NCBI GenBank assembly: GCA_013396755.1
Contig: VWZF01005998.1
Location: 1,158,353 to 1,222,352, forward strand
Length of the DNA: 64,000 nt
Source of the DNA: Sclerurus mexicanus
Taxonomy: Eukaryota > Chordata > Aves > Passeriformes > Furnariidae
Direction: 5' to 3'
A model generated the notes under the pieces. That model saw nothing but the letters and a program-made list of their open reading frames with translations. It was not told the DNA's origin and searched no databases. Position numbers and translations under genes: made by a program. The first letter of the stretch is position 1; each line of letters begins with the position of its first letter. This document shows, piece by piece, positions 13,612-28,500 of this stretch.

Positions 13612-16438
13612 TGACACAACCCTGCAGTTTTTTTATTATCCTACGAGACAAAAAGTGGCTCACAGAAGACCAAAACTAACAAAAGCCACTACAAGAAGAG
13701 GAGATGATGACGTGCAAAAGTAAGAAGCGGAAAAAGGGAAGTGGACGAGTCCTCCCACTTTTGGAAATGATGGCTAATTATGTTATTCAACTGTCCAACT
13801 ACCATCATTATCCATTCCCCAAAGATGTCAGCGTTGACCTTCACTGGCTACTGTACATCTCCATAATTTCAAGTTTCCTTAGACTTATATCCCAAAAGCC
13901 TGATGTTCTGATGAGCAAAAAAGGAACTTACTCTTGTCCTTCTCAGTGGAGTTTGAAATCTCTCCACAAAAAACTTCAACACAATGGAAAACTCACTATT
14001 TTCTTTCTTAATAAAAGAAATATTTTTCTTTCAATGTTTCCTAACTTTCCAGTTTTTCTTAATTCAGCTGATCTCCTCTGAATTCTGTACAGTTTCACTT
14101 GTTCACATATATATATTTAGATATAGTGTCCCAGCTGGATAATGGAAATTACTTTCTGTCCCACAATACATTCCTACACAGGATGGATGCCCATCCTTCC
14201 TGCATTCTCAGGCTGATGGTTTACAACAAAAATTAAATGAGCCAAAGCTTCTTGCAGCGTTTCTGCACTTTCAGATAATCCTTTTATACTCAACTTTTAC
14301 ACCATCCTTACACATTTAGAACCCTGTACTTGCAAGCATTCACAGAGCACTACTCCAATTTATCAGGGTAACTTTGTTTTCTAATCTTGGTCTGAAGAGC
14401 AGCTGCAAACATTCCCAGCATAATGCTATTCTCTGTTGACACATGGTGTATACCAACATACCAGTTATTAATAAAGAGCATTATTAGAACCAGATATGGA
14501 CACATTCTTCACTTTAAATATCTTCTAATTGTGGGCAAAATGATGTAAGCAGTCTGTATTGAAGCAGCATTCTCATGCGCTACTAAGTTTGATAGTCATG
14601 AAGAAAAAACACACACAAAAACATCGCCATTACCTGTGCCCATCAGTTCTTATAAGAGGAGAGCACTATCTTTGTTAAAATCTTCAATACACAAGTATCT
14701 AAAACATACTAGTTAACTTTCTAAAAATTAATTTTCTAGCTGCCACCACTCTTAAAAAAAAGATTGTTCTTCCTCAGAACAAATTAACTACTGCTTCAGC
14801 TCCCTAATACTGAGAAATACGCAAGACATAATAAAACTACTGAGCACTTTTGCTCTATATACAATTCCTACACAACCCTTTAAAAGCATTTTATCATGAA
14901 ATCTAGTCCAAAATAAGCATTAGCTCCCACACACACACACTAGCACATTATTCCCACTGAAAACTATCTGTAAACTTAGGGCCTTGATCCTATCTTCAAA
15001 AACATGCTTAATAATGAGCCCATAAATCATAATCTAAAGATGATTCTTGATTACAAGATGAAAAATGTCTGTATCAGACAACCAACATGACAATTCTTGC
15101 ACAAGCTGTACATTGAATCTGAGTGTTTAACTCACTGGCCTATTTAAACCAGGGAGAAACCAATATTCTTCTTCACTGGTCATATGCTAATTTCAATGCA
15201 TTCATGAATAAAATTATGAACAGTTCTTTGTTCAACATTAAGTCAGTATTTTCAGAGCACACAACTGCAAACACTTGAGGATGCATCCACTGTTTCAGGT
15301 TCTGAGGAGCTAGAAAGCAGGTACATACCTTAAGGGTTCTGTATGAGCACTGCTGTTTAAAGAATACATTAAGACAGGTGACCAGGGCAGGCTTTGATTC
15401 TGAGTGACAGCCATTGCTTTGATATTGAAATAAGTATTTAATATATTAGAGCACAAAATTAAATGACTATATTAAATATTACAATAAATACCTTAGCATC
15501 CAATATAATATATATAGTGTGAATAATCTTACATAGTAGATGGGTGAAAGCACAATAAACTGCATTAGAAGCAACATTTTTATTTTGATGAAGACTGATT
15601 ACTTTAAAAAAGGTATAGTTTTAACACTGCTTTCATCTCCTACTGAAAATATGAAGCTATTACAAGCAAACAGTCTGCATACATGCAAGTTTAACCTATG
15701 ATTTCAACTTAAGGTGCATAGAGAAGGCACATAACATGGTTTATAGATAACTGAAAGATCAGTATGTAATGCCAAAGATATTAACCCTTAGATCTCTTCA
15801 TCATATGTTACCATGCTGGTCTGTATCTTTCCCTCTGACAGGAATAGCACCCAACACATCCATCTTTACATACTGTAAATTTTTGCTTATAGTATGCACT
15901 TAAAGCCCTTTCCTTCTGCTCCAAAGGAACTTAATCGGTAAATATTCTACAGCTATTACACCTCCACACAAGAAAAAACAAGTTGTGCTAAGGGATGTGC
16001 GTTTAAAGAAAGACTTGTGAAACACATGTACAAGCTGCTGTTGTACTGCCAATAGTGTGCAATCAATCCTTGCAGATTGTTCTAGAATACCTCCTAGACT
16101 CAAGCAAAGTACTAAAGATGCCCTTACCTAGCAGCTTGCTAGCAGTGGTAGAGTAACATTATTGCAGTCCAGCCTGCTGGAACAAAGAAACCATTTTGTC
16201 GACTGCAGATACAACAGAACAAAACATCCTCAATAAGCAAAACTCTACTGCAGTTTTGCAGCAAGGTGACTTCTATTTTTTCAAGGCGAGCTTTTAGATC
16301 TGAAATGAACCCTAGTTCCACTAACCTCCCCAATCCTGCAAGGAACTCCCGATCTCAACTTGAACTCATCTCACTCATGTGGCATTCAAATCTTATCTGT
16401 TAAAAAGTATACTCACAGACAGTCAAAGTACTTATAAT

Positions 16439-16845
16439 AGAGTCATAAAATGATTTAGGTTGGAAGGGACCTTGAAGATCATCTACTTCTGACACCCCCA
16501 CTATAGGCAGGGATGCCAGTCATGATCAGGCCGCTCAAAGCCCCTTCAAACCTGGCCTTGAACATTTGAAGGCATGAGGATTCACACCCTCTCTGGGCAA
16601 CGTGTTCCAGTCCACCACCATCCTCTGAGGAGAAAGTTTCTTCTCAATATCCAATCTAAAACTGCCCCCTGCTAGTTTAAAGCCATTCTGCCTTGCCTTG
16701 TCAGTATGTGTTTGTATAAAAAGTCCCTCTCCCTCCTTTTTATAAACCTCCTCCAGGTACTGGAACACTACAACTAGGTCTTCCCAAAGCCTTCTCGTCT
16801 CCATGCTGAACAATTCCTCCTCTCTCAGCCTGTGCCACCTTCCAA
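16439..16845 (-). mobile_element. CR1 LINE 3' fragment
   Basis: The sequence is the reverse complement of the CR1 3' region. It starts at the 3' tail ('agagtcataaaatgattt', 'ggttggaagggaccttgaag') and runs through 'cacaccctctctgggcaac', 'ttcttctcaatatccaatct' and 'aagccttctcgtctcc' to 'ctctctcagcctgtgcc'. About 400 bases are kept and the rest of the 5' side is missing. An open frame of 92 residues at 16535-16813 on the minus strand lies inside it and is a repeat shadow, not a gene. The insertion is in the same orientation as PICALM. Confidence 0.9.
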
Positions 16846-19800
16846 GACCTGTGGCTTCCTTAATTCTGCATTACAGAAGATCAAACAGAGAAAATACACC
16901 CAACTTCAAGCACAGCACATTTTGTCAGTTAACACTTCTAGCTCAGTTCCTAAATCTAAATATACAAAGCATTCACACAAGTATAATGTAGGTGTTTGTT
17001 AGACATTTAACTTCTGCATCCCTTTATTCCAAAAGATGCACCAGAAAGTAATTTGTAGTAGCGATGTACCATCACTCTACAGCATAGTGAAACTGAAACC
17101 ATCTAGTATTAATGACAGTCTGACCTCCTGCCACAACATCCCACTGAACAGATTCTAAAACAAAAAAATTCTCAAGACCTTTGTAATTTTAAGACTAATC
17201 ACACACATGTAATTCACATTATTTTCCCTTTGAACGGCAGTGCTGCATCATTAATTAGACAGTTTAACAAGCAAAAAAAAAAAGATAAAAACCAAAGCCA
17301 TCTGACCTGAGGTTTTCCTACTTTAATACTGGTCTCATTTCCATAGCTCAGAAGTCTTACTCACTCTAGAAAAGCTGGTTGCAGTATCTGTTATTTTCTC
17401 CCATTTTAAAATAAGACTTTGGAAATTAGATTTCCTTCTGAACAGAATCTAACAGAGTAAGAATAGAACATTCTTCCTGAATGCCTTTTGGAATTGTCAG
17501 GAAACACATGCTTAAGTTAAAGGAGTTATGCTTTTGTATTTGCCTACCTCCACCAGTGCTGAAGCTGCCAGTGGATATGTGTATATCCCTCTCCATGCAG
17601 CAAAGTTTCCTGGTCAGGGTATGACCTCCTCTATATCAATTTTTCCAGTTTCTGGAAAGCACTCATGACAAAACACATCTATGCAGCCTCCCAGACTGTG
17701 TAAGGCCCGCAATACACCAAGTGTTCTGGTGTCCTCAGCAATCTGGAAATTATATAATAAATTCAATTTAACCATAAATATATTTAAATGCATGGTGGGA
17801 CATGTTTCTTGGCAGATATCACTCTCTACAGCTTCACCTATAGTAAAGGGCTGTTTGTTTAACTAGTGGCAAAAAAACCCTCCAAAAACCCAGACACAGA
17901 ATTTTGTGGAAATATGCTTCCTCTTGTTAAGAGTTCACACTAGTATGTTGTATGAAGCAGCTGTACTATCAGGATATTTTAACAGTGTCACAGCATCTAC
18001 TACAGGTCCTTTAGCCCCTGCAGTATATTGGTTAAAAACCAACACTCCACATACAATGGCTTTTCATGTAATTACACAGAGTAGCAAAAATTAACCTGAT
18101 AAAGGGAAAAAAAGCCTGGGAACTTTTGCACCTAACACCAAAGAAGTTTAAGCCATATTGTAAATGGTATGATTATTATATCATGCTCTTCCAACATCAT
18201 AAAGATGCAAAAATGACTAAGTAATTTGAGATCATTTTAATACAGGAAGTATCAAAAGCCCAATACATAAATTAACTGCAAATGGTACATTTTCCAGCAC
18301 ATCAGAAATAAAAGGAAGTCCAAATTATTTTTTTTTAAATTAGTATTATTTATTACAAGATAGTGCTACATGCTTTTCCTTATAAATAGCACAAATCTCA
18401 TCTAGTGAAGCAAACCTCCTCAGATGATGGGCTTTAACCCAGATTCTTACTACAAATAAACTTTGCACACATCATGCTGCAATCCAGCTATGCAATATTT
18501 CCTATTTTGTATGGATAATCTGTGCATCTTACTTTTCTATTGATCTGTCAGGAAATACATACAGCAGTGTACTGTCAGATGATCACTTACTGTTATAGCT
18601 GACTAAACAGAGCTTAATGGGTCTTAATGAAAACTGTAGCTCTGATTTAAAGGCTTATAAACAATGACTTAAGTAGCCCTAAAAAACTGAAAAAAGCTGA
18701 AAGGAGGGGAAAATAAGGCAAAGACAAAATCATGCTGCTAATGAGTGACAAAACAAAACAGATTCCATGAAGGCGTTTTGCTGAGGAATATTCTTTTCTT
18801 TTTTGTTTCTATAAAAGAAGATGGTCAAGCCCAAACTAGCAACCCTCAAGACAGTAACCTAAAAACACTCGCCCAAAGGTTGCTGAAAAGATTTCCTTAC
18901 CAAATCTCAGGTAACACTATGGAGGAAAGCAATTTAAATTATTTGCCCACTATATCATACAATGTGCTTTCTTACAGGAAAAATTCTTGACAAATTATCT
19001 AAAGGTGCAAAGCAGCAAATCCTCAAACTTTGAATATTTATCATTCAGCAAAAAAAAAAAAAATCAAACACCAACCTTCTCCTACAAGTGACTGGAAATA
19101 AAATACACAGAACAGCACAGGTTTACACAGTTAGGTACTTGAGCTAGTATCTCAGAGATCAAATAGGCAAAGTTTTGTACTCCCTGGTGTCATACAAAAC
19201 AGTCTGAACACACAAGTTTGCAGAATGTGTCTGAGATTTATCTTCCTCTATAGTGAAAAATCAAAATAATAGTCTGTCAGACATTTTTATACGACTTCTG
19301 TCTACGCCTAAGTGGGATTAATCTTCATTTTTCCCATTGGGGATAGGAGAAAGAAGCATAACAAAAGACATAAAGCTGCTCCTTCCGTGCCAGCATATTT
19401 GGTGACATGCAAAATTCCAGTAATTCTGATTAAAAAATTGTCACAACTTTCTAAACTACCATTTCTTAAGCAACTGGAAGAGTTCAAGATACATGGATTT
19501 AGAGCACTTCTTATAGCCATTTTAATGCAAGCTCTATCAATTCCATACCATCTATTTCACTTTTTGCGCTAAAAGTAGGTGAACTCATTACGGGAGATTT
19601 GTCACTGACAGCCACTCTCATACCCTTTTCTTTTGGCTAATACAGGCTCAGATTTTGACATGAACTCTTAAAAACTAGATAAAGCAGAACACCAGAGCTC
19701 AGAAAAAATTACCTCTCTATCCCATCGAAACGCAAGTATCACCACAAACCCATTTGAACTGACACTCCTGGACTGTAAGCGTGCAGCTCTCCCATGAAGG

Positions 19801-22800
19801 AAGGCAGTCAAGCAAAAGTACAGCTAAATTCTTCCATTCTATTAATAGAAATGTTGGAAATGCCTGCTTAATTTAGCTTTACTTCCTTCTTCAATTTAGA
19901 CTAATATGTCCCATGAGATATTTGGAGCTTTCTGACCAAACAAAACTCACCCTGGCTCACCCCAAGTACATCTTTAATGCACATTTGAATAGCACCTTTT
20001 TACAACAGCACAACAAAACCATCCCTCACAGCCCACGTCAAAGCTGCTCAGAGTAAAAATTTTAAAATATACTGTGATAGAAGTTAGGATGGAGCAGGAA
20101 CTATATTCACTTAACAGAGAGAGTGAACATGCAGTTGAATTTTTTCCAGCACCATACACTAACCATTACTGATTTTCAGTAGATAAAGCCAAGGATCTTA
20201 CAAAGGGGAACCCATCCTCTTACAGCGATGCAGTTACGTCTGAGCTTCATAAATCCCAACCAGCTCTTTCTTCAGCCCCCAGTTTTAAAGACTGTTCCTG
20301 AGCACTTCATTAAAGACCGGGGTCACCAAGTTTCAAAGTTTCAGAGCAAACATGGAGTTCCAAACTCTTAAGTTTGAAACTGGATGGGTAAGGGAAATTT
20401 TACACAGAGAGAACTTAGTATCCACATCTTTCAGAAAGGAATTTCTCTATTTACCATGCACAAAGACATGTCCCTATCACAAACAACCTCTAAGATAAAC
20501 TAAAGCCAAGAGCAGAAGTAAATAATGTCTGCCTTTCAGCCTTCAGTAAAAAGAAAAATACCTTCAGCCAGATTCTATCCTTAAAATGGTTTCAGAACAA
20601 AAGCTAGAAAAAGACAAAAAATACTTATTTAATTTGCTTCAGAGTAAGGTTTGTTCACTGGTTAAAACCTCAGAAAGATAAAAATATGAAGCTATAGTAA
20701 AATTAGATGTTAAGACATCTTGTGTTAGCCCTACTATATACCAAGAGGCTGACCACGTTCCTATCTAAGACTCCTCATCAACAGCTTAAAATAAGGACAA
20801 AAGTGTCTCCACCAAAGCACTGTATTTTACTGACAGATAATTAAATACAAAGAAAGTCCTGTTAAAAACTGTGTGTAAACAAAAAGCAAAAAAGCTCCAA
20901 AAACCAAAAGATAAAATCAGCCCCTAGAATTGCATTAGCTTCAAATTCAGAACAACAAAATCCCAAGCACCAGAGGTTAAACTAAGTGTGCTGTTCCTTA
21001 GTATTTGAGAACTAATACTAAACCTTATTTGGATTTCCATCCACTTGCACACCAAATCCAGCACTGAAACAAAGTTCACATATGTTAGATTTTTAATGCA
21101 AAGTAACCTGTTCAGAAATTGACTTAATTTATGTTTTAACTTTAATTACATTTGATAGGCTTAATGATGACACTATTGGAGCAGTATTTCAATGGAGCAA
21201 GTCTGGAAAAAAGCTTGGGGTAGCTCCTTATTAACTACTATTTACTAAAACTCTGTATCCAGACTACCATTTTTCCTCAAAGGCCAACAGAGTGTGCTAG
21301 TCCCTGTGTGTCCAACAGCCTACAGATCAGAGTTGTGCATCCTGAGCTTTTCCATTCAACCGCTAAACACATGTGGCAACTTACCATGCATTACGTATCA
21401 TTGTAAATAACTACAGCCCACAAATGAAGAGGTGTTCATATTTGGTTTCCACTGATTTTTCTTTCACTCTTATGATTAAAATCCACTTAATTATGGTTTT
21501 GATACTCTAAATTTTATTCTGCAACGTTGTACTGTGACGCTCATGACTGAAATGCAAGCACTCTGGGGAGAAGTAATCCCTAACGAATTTAAGACACGTT
21601 ATTATCATGTAACAGAAAAACTGCTTTAAAGGGTAGTAAATCCAAATTCAGTCATTTGAGTAAAAATCAGCTAATCAGAACATGTCTAGATCGATGAAAC
21701 CAGTGAAATGGACTGTCAACCTGAGAATTAGTTCAAAATTAAAATCTATCTAAAGATTCCAGTGTATTTCTAAACAGTAAGCAAACTTGGCTTGTCAAGA
21801 GAAAAAAGAACAAGGATACTGTTCAAAAAGACATTTTTCTCGTTTACCTGCAACTATGATTTGAACAATACTAGCTGTGGTTCATGAATGAATAAAAAAT
21901 AATTGCAAGTAAAACACCTGTATTTGACCCTTGAAACTTACAAACTGACATAACCACTTATGTAAATATTAAACTTAAGTGCCCCTTGTAAGACAGAAGA
22001 ATGAAGGCATTTCATGAGTAAGCAAGACTCAATGAAGCCAGCTTTACATCAATCCAGAAACAAAAGGCTGCTTTGTGAACTACAGCTGTATGTAGCTGCA
22101 ATACATAATCAAGTAGATATTCCTAACAGACTGATTTTTAATGAAAGTTATTTTTAATCTCCTCATAACAATATACATGCTGAATTATGAACACCAATAG
22201 TTTCTGGCAAATAGAAAAAGAATCAAACCTAGAAAAAGATCAAACTCACTATTTTCCATATGGAGGCTTAACCAGCACCATAACTGAAACAACTTTTAAC
22301 ACTTCACATAAAAAACAAAGTCAGATCCAAAATACACAGAGCTGTGGATCAGAAAGTCAAAGTTTGAAACAGGTTGCAATGATGGCTGAAAATATTATGG
22401 TAATACTGGGCACAAGGGAGGGAAAGGGGATAAATCAAATTCAAGGGTGACCCCATTTCCTATTAAATATTGACCCATCTGCCAGCAAGAGCAGAGACAG
22501 CAGACAAATAAAGCCAGTGCAACTATAAACAAATGTAGGTAAAATGATGACGTGACTTCTGAACATACGGGGAGAGAGGCATGTGCTACCTAACAAAACT
22601 AAACTCAATACAAAAAGGACACACCTGAACAGCAGAAAACAGGTACAGGGATACTGCCATGTCATTTTACAGCTCATTATCCACCCTACAAGAATCCAAA
22701 CACTACCAACAGCAAATCAAGTTATATGAGGCCCTTAAGAATGCCAAGGAACATGAAGACACCTACTTCTACTTTTTGATAGTCAAGACACTCAACCCTT

Positions 22801-24537
22801 CTCATCTGGCAGTCAGTGACAAGCTGCAGACAACCAGAGCTGCTCCAAATGAATTTACTGCCACATTAAAGGCTGGGTTTTTTTAAATTAAAATAAGTAT
22901 TTAAAAGACATCCACTTCTGTTTGTAGCCTGAGTTTAGTTTAAAACTTTGTACGCTACCCACCCTGGGTCTGGAAATCCAGTTTACTACTGCAACTTTGG
23001 AAACTTTTGCCATGCAGATGAATACCAATGGGTTGGTTTGAGTTTGTAGGGGCTTGGGGTATTTTTGAACAAAAGTAATTAAGGAACGATATGAACCTCA
23101 ACATCTTTTTTCAAATGGATAAAAGAATATCCTTTTTTACAAGTAATTAGCATGGACATTTTTTAATACACTAAATATTTTACAAGGAAACAGCATTATT
23201 AAGGATTCACAATTTGTCCTTTAAATTGTATTAAATTAACTATTCAAAAAAATCAACAAAGGTTACAAACAACAGAGATACTTTGTTGATGCCATAACAC
23301 ACAGCCAGCAAATGGAATAGCTGAGCTACATGCTACTGCAAGTAGCATATTTAGAGTAAATATGTGATATAACAGAGCAGTTTCAACCCGTGTAAAGTTC
23401 TCACTTCCCACATCAGCGAAACAATTCCTCCTCCCAGAACAGCACCACTGCTGGAACATACGGATGTTGTGACTGAAGGACTGCTTGCTTGGGAGGAAGC
23501 AATAAAGGACATTAAGTGAAGATTTCAAAAGTGCTTTTCAGAAGAAAAGGAAAAAGGAGTTAATGTGGAGAACTTCTCAGTAAATTAACATAGATCTGAA
23601 TGAAATTATATAGGAGAGCTCAGGAGTATAAAATCCACCTTTTAGGGTTTTTAAATTTATTTCAGACTACTTATGTCATGACATGAATTAAAATCTCAGG
23701 ATTTCTCTTTATGCCACCACTGTTCAGTCCAATAAATTCTCCTATGCTTCATTCTATGAATTAACATGCCCAAGTCAAATTTTAGTGTAGCTCTTGCTAT
23801 TTTACACATTCTGTTAAGTAAAACTTACAAAAGCCTAATTTATCCTTGTATAATATTGCAAATGATCCAGATAAGCATTACTATAATAAAGCTCCTTTAG
23901 CAAAATAGCACAGAAGATGTTTAGTCACAACCAGAAAATCCAGCGCATTTGCTAAATCTCTATGAAATGCTTAACTTCATTAAGTTATTCTCACACAGTT
24001 AAATACAGCTTAGTTCCCTAATTTCTCAAATCCCAATACCCGATTTGTTATATATTACTCATAACTTGAATTTACTGTTAGCAGACTAAAGAGCACCACA
24101 CACTAGCACTGAATTTACTAATATTATTTTTACCTTTAGTAACTACTAGGTAATTAATAAAGCTCTGATATAAGTCTAGGGGTAAAATACAATCTAAACA
24201 GTATTTCTTCTTCCTTTGAGTTTAGAAAGAGTGAGTTACTAAGACTAAACCCATCCCCTCACAATCATACTCATAATGGAGAAAATTGCTACAAGACCAC
24301 AGAAAACATCAAACCAAACAATTTCATATCAACAAAAGCTTCTTTCCACTTGATTGCATATTTTTTTGCCAGTTACTTCCTGGTTACTTCTAACTGGGTG
24401 CAGACATAATCATTAATAAAATCTCTCTCCCACCTAAGCCTTTGCAAGATAACATTAAGCTCCAAATCACAACTACTTCCAGAATTAAGATCTCAACCAG
24501 CAGGAAATCTAAATGGTGAAATTCACATACTCATGGA

Positions 24538-24650
24538 CAAAAAAACCCAACTAATAAAAAACAAAACAAAAAAAAAAAACAAGCAAACAAAAAACCCCCC
24601 AACAACAACACCTAAACCAAACCAAAACCAACAATTCACTAAAACCACCC
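24538..24650 (+). repeat. A/C-rich low-complexity tract
   Basis: About 110 bases almost free of G and T, made of AAAC, AACA and CCAA units with a central A run. In the transcribed PICALM strand sense it is a U/G-rich tract. It may be decayed simple repeat. Confidence 0.85.
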
Positions 24651-25419
24651 AGAAAACTTCACCCAGTTCTTTGACACAAAGTAAACTTTACAGCAAGAGA
24701 GCTTGCTAAAATACTCAAAAGTAAGAAGACATACTTGAGAGTATTCCTTTAAACTTGTATTACAAACTATCTGGAAACATTTAATAATTGTCCCACTACA
24801 GGACTTCAAGATTTTATAAACAAGTAATTTACACTACTTACCTGATTTCTTCCAACATGCTTGAAGGACAGCTACTTCAGAGTTTACGGAAAATGAGAGT
24901 GCACATATCCTACCAGTAGTAAGCCAGTGTACTATTTTTAAAGCATTAATTGATGTTTGAGATGTTTAGAGTGAAAATATTTAAAGATATTAAAAAATTT
25001 TAATTTAAGAAGGCCATTTAAAAAACTAAGCTTTCAAATACAAAAGTGCCTCTGCTTCAGAAAATACGTTGCATTTTCCAGGGGGAGCAAGATGCCATTT
25101 TATAAGTGAACTTTCTCAGAATCCTACCATCATCAATAGATCATGTACTTTATATAATGCAACAAACACAAAGCAAAAACGGGAAGCTTTAAATTCCATG
25201 TTGGGTAAGTCATCTCTTTCGTATTATTATGCAAACTAGAGTTACTTTGTGAGCCAAGTCACTAGGAACAACTTAAAACTTTCACATCTACAAATTAAAA
25301 CCTGATTTTAGGATTAGAAACTGAAGACTGAAACAGATCATTAGGTCACAGGCTGAATTGCAAAAGAATGCCACTCTCAAGCGGCGCTTTTAGAAGATGC
25401 AAGAGATGACTGCATCACT

Positions 25420-25529
25420 AAAAAAAATAAATAAAAACAACAAAAAACCCCTCACAAAACAAAAAAACCCAACCAAACAAAAAAAACACACACCACAAAA
25501 CAACAAAAACAAACAAAACCAAACCCCAC
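25420..25529 (+). repeat. A/C-rich low-complexity tract
   Basis: A second, similar tract 0.8 kb from the previous one: A runs broken by C (CAAAACAAAAAAACCCAACC and related), almost without G or T. The strand asymmetry is the same: purine/C on plus, T/G on the PICALM sense strand. Confidence 0.85.
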
Positions 25530-28500
25530 AACTAGAGCTCTAGCCCAAAGTTACATGACACCTGAATAGTCACAGCTGATGGGAACTAATGGCAGCATGG
25601 AGATTCTCAGTCAGCTGATTGCAGGTGTCCTACAGCTTCTCCTTCCTAGCTCCTGCCTCTTACTTCATCCAAAGTATAATACTGCTTCAGGCTAAGTAAA
25701 ATAAAACAACAGCTGCACAACTAAATGGCTATTCTTTCTGCAAATGAGCAGCTGTGGTAGAAAATTGGCCCTCTAGCAGCCTAGATAAGTATGATAGTTC
25801 TCATACACTAGTAAAAGGTACAAACAAATATTCCAAAGGAATTCTAGTAAAAAGAAAGGAAAAGTTGGCCAAAGAAGAAATGATGAAGGAATCATGGAAA
25901 AACTCAGAGAAAAAATGAATACTTCAAAAGAAAGTTGTAATAATGCAATTATCTGTATTTGAAATAATTATGGTTACACAAAACATTTCTAAGCAAAAAT
26001 AACAATGGATTGCCTCCAGAAATTTAAGTCAACTAAAAAAATGGGAAGTAAAGCCACAAGAAACTTCAGATAATTCTGCCAAAACCAGAGACAAAATATG
26101 AATTTCTTGAAGTATTACAGTACCATAAAAGGAACATGGATAATCTGTTTCTACTGGAGAACACAGAAGTATACACAGAAACTAGTAGTTAATTCACATC
26201 ACTGAAACAACCCAATTACACTTTAGCACATAAAGGCAAGAGAACACTTAAAACACTAGTTTTCCCAGCTTTTCTACAAATCTCTGGGGTGATACAGGGA
26301 AAAGCAATGATCCTTGTCCCTCAGTTCTCCAAGTTACCCTCTTTGTACCATTTCATTTTCAAACAGAAGCTGTGCCCAGCACAGACATGAAGCAAGTCTT
26401 TAGCAGGGCTTTTATCTGTGCTAGGAATAGCCTCTCCACAAAATCAAAACAGCTGACATTAGGGACTTGGGAAATGAGTTCACAACAACCTCCCTGAAGT
26501 TTACATTCACTTACACAGCTTCTCACAGACATCTACCCATCACAGGGCAGGGTTCTGGTCTACTTTCTTCGTTTAAAATACACATTTTCCTTCACAATAA
26601 GAAGTAAAGGAAGTTACATTCTGGCATAATTATAGAGATTTCCAGTTAAGAATGGATAATTACAGCATCACAACTCCCTTCCAAGCCATCCATCCACATT
26701 CTCCTTTAAAGAGTACTACTCCATTAGCTACAAGCAGATAGGGTTACTGTGCCATATTCATTCAAGAGCTCAACCCTAAGTGTGTATCACAACAAAGCTG
26801 TTTTAAATATGCTCCACAAGATGCACATGTACACATTTTTATGCTGCTGAGCTATCACTGCTACAGTGGTTTCACTGAACCATTTCAGTGAAACCTCCTA
26901 CTTGACATGAACCATGCATCTTCACGTATTCCTAATATTAATTATCCACCACACAAACATAAACAAGCACACCTCCCCATCAGAATCACATAAAAAAAGG
27001 AGGCAAACTTGGCAGCAAATTTTCCAGCACCATTTATATTCAAACAAACTAAAGCACTTGTTCTTAGCATCACTATACAGCACTCAACATGGCAAAAGAA
27101 GTTAACTAGAAAGGGTTGTATAAATTTCAGCATAAGAGTTAAACCCACAAACCAGTTTAGAGCTCTCACTGCTCAGAGAGGTGTGAAAACTAGGACAAAG
27201 TCCTAGTGAAATTGGGCTGTCAGTAAAAGACATTTCATGAACTATGCTTTGTGGGTTCCAAGACCATTAAATCTGTCGATTTCTGTAAAATAAGTATTCC
27301 ATCATTACAAAAGCAGCATCTAGATTACCAAACAGAATCCTTATCCCACCTGTAAGACTGGACCTTCAAAACAGGAGAAATAAAAATATGTTTTGAGTTC
27401 AAGTATACAACCTCAAGGTGATGTTTTTACCTATAATAAACCATGTCCACTTGTAAACCAGAATTCTTTTTCCCTCAAACCAAACTAGTGACTAAGCTTC
27501 GTAATGGGAGAGAAAGAGCATTCTTTGAAGTAGATTATGTTTTAATCATAATGGGTTAAGAAAATAATGTCTTTTTACCTTTGCTGATTATTAAGATAAC
27601 TGTCACTGAGGGAAATACAGAGGGAATATACAAACCTAGGATAGGAAGCACTTCAGTTTTGGATCTCCATACACAGTCAAGAGCAAGATAAATAAGAATA
27701 ATCATGTGCATGAGTACCTCTGTTGTATTTCCCCCCCATTTATATGAGTTAATGTGAGGCTGAGCTACTCAAAAGTGTCTGTGACAGCTCAAGCTTAATG
27801 AAGAAAGAATTTCAGTAACAAGACCATCAGAGATCTTGAGATCTGTACAATAGAGAGACCACATTAACAAGAATGTATGCCATGGTCACAGAAAATGCTA
27901 CAAAACTAAGACTTCATTACAGGACAGTGTAGAAAAACTCAGCTTATCCACTCACCCAGGACACAACCCATAACAAAGTAAATTTTAACTGTATTATCAC
28001 AATAAACAACCAGAAAAATATTTAAGCAGCATGCTGCCTATGAAGGCTGGTATATTAATTGTAATTCACAATGAGATGTCAGTTCATAGGACTTAACTAC
28101 TTAAACTGTTTGCTGTAAAAGGAAGATATGTACAAATAATTCAGAGGTGGGGTCTGAGTCACAGCTTGGGAAAAAATATTTATTTTTAAACATATAACCA
28201 TAAAGGGTATGAACAAAGAAAATGTGCAAAATACAAGTCCATGTGTCATTTCCTGATGTCAGGAACAGACACTCCTAACAAACATATTAGGGGCAGCATA
28301 CAAAACTCATCTACCCATGATCTATCTTAAAACTAATCTAAAAAAAAAAAAAGTTGGATTTGCTCTGATTAAAGAATTTTCAGAGAGGAGCAGAAATTAA
28401 AACTTGTGACAATCTAGAGTAGAAAAAGGAAACACAGAAATGGATTTCTCATCCAGCAACTAACAGCTTTCTAAAGAAGTCCAGGCACTTTCCTGCAGCA

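Larger units (their letters stand above)
3121..16438 (-). other. PICALM: PICALM intron 1, 3' half
   Basis: This is AT-rich intronic sequence with no recognisable exon. A divergent CR1-like stretch lies at about 6240-6630. An A/C-rich tract (T/G-rich in the gene's sense strand) lies at 8219-8265. G-rich runs are at 5115-5148 and 13582-13611, and a short CA run is at about 14932-14944. The open frames here (for example 13704-14081 +, 7460-7807 -) look random: no domain, no splice context, AT-driven composition. Confidence 0.85.

Noticed and set aside
16535..16813. 92-codon minus-strand frame with MFSMETRRLWEDLVVVFQYL
   Set aside because: It lies wholly inside a CR1 3' fragment. This is a common pseudo-protein of avian repeats.
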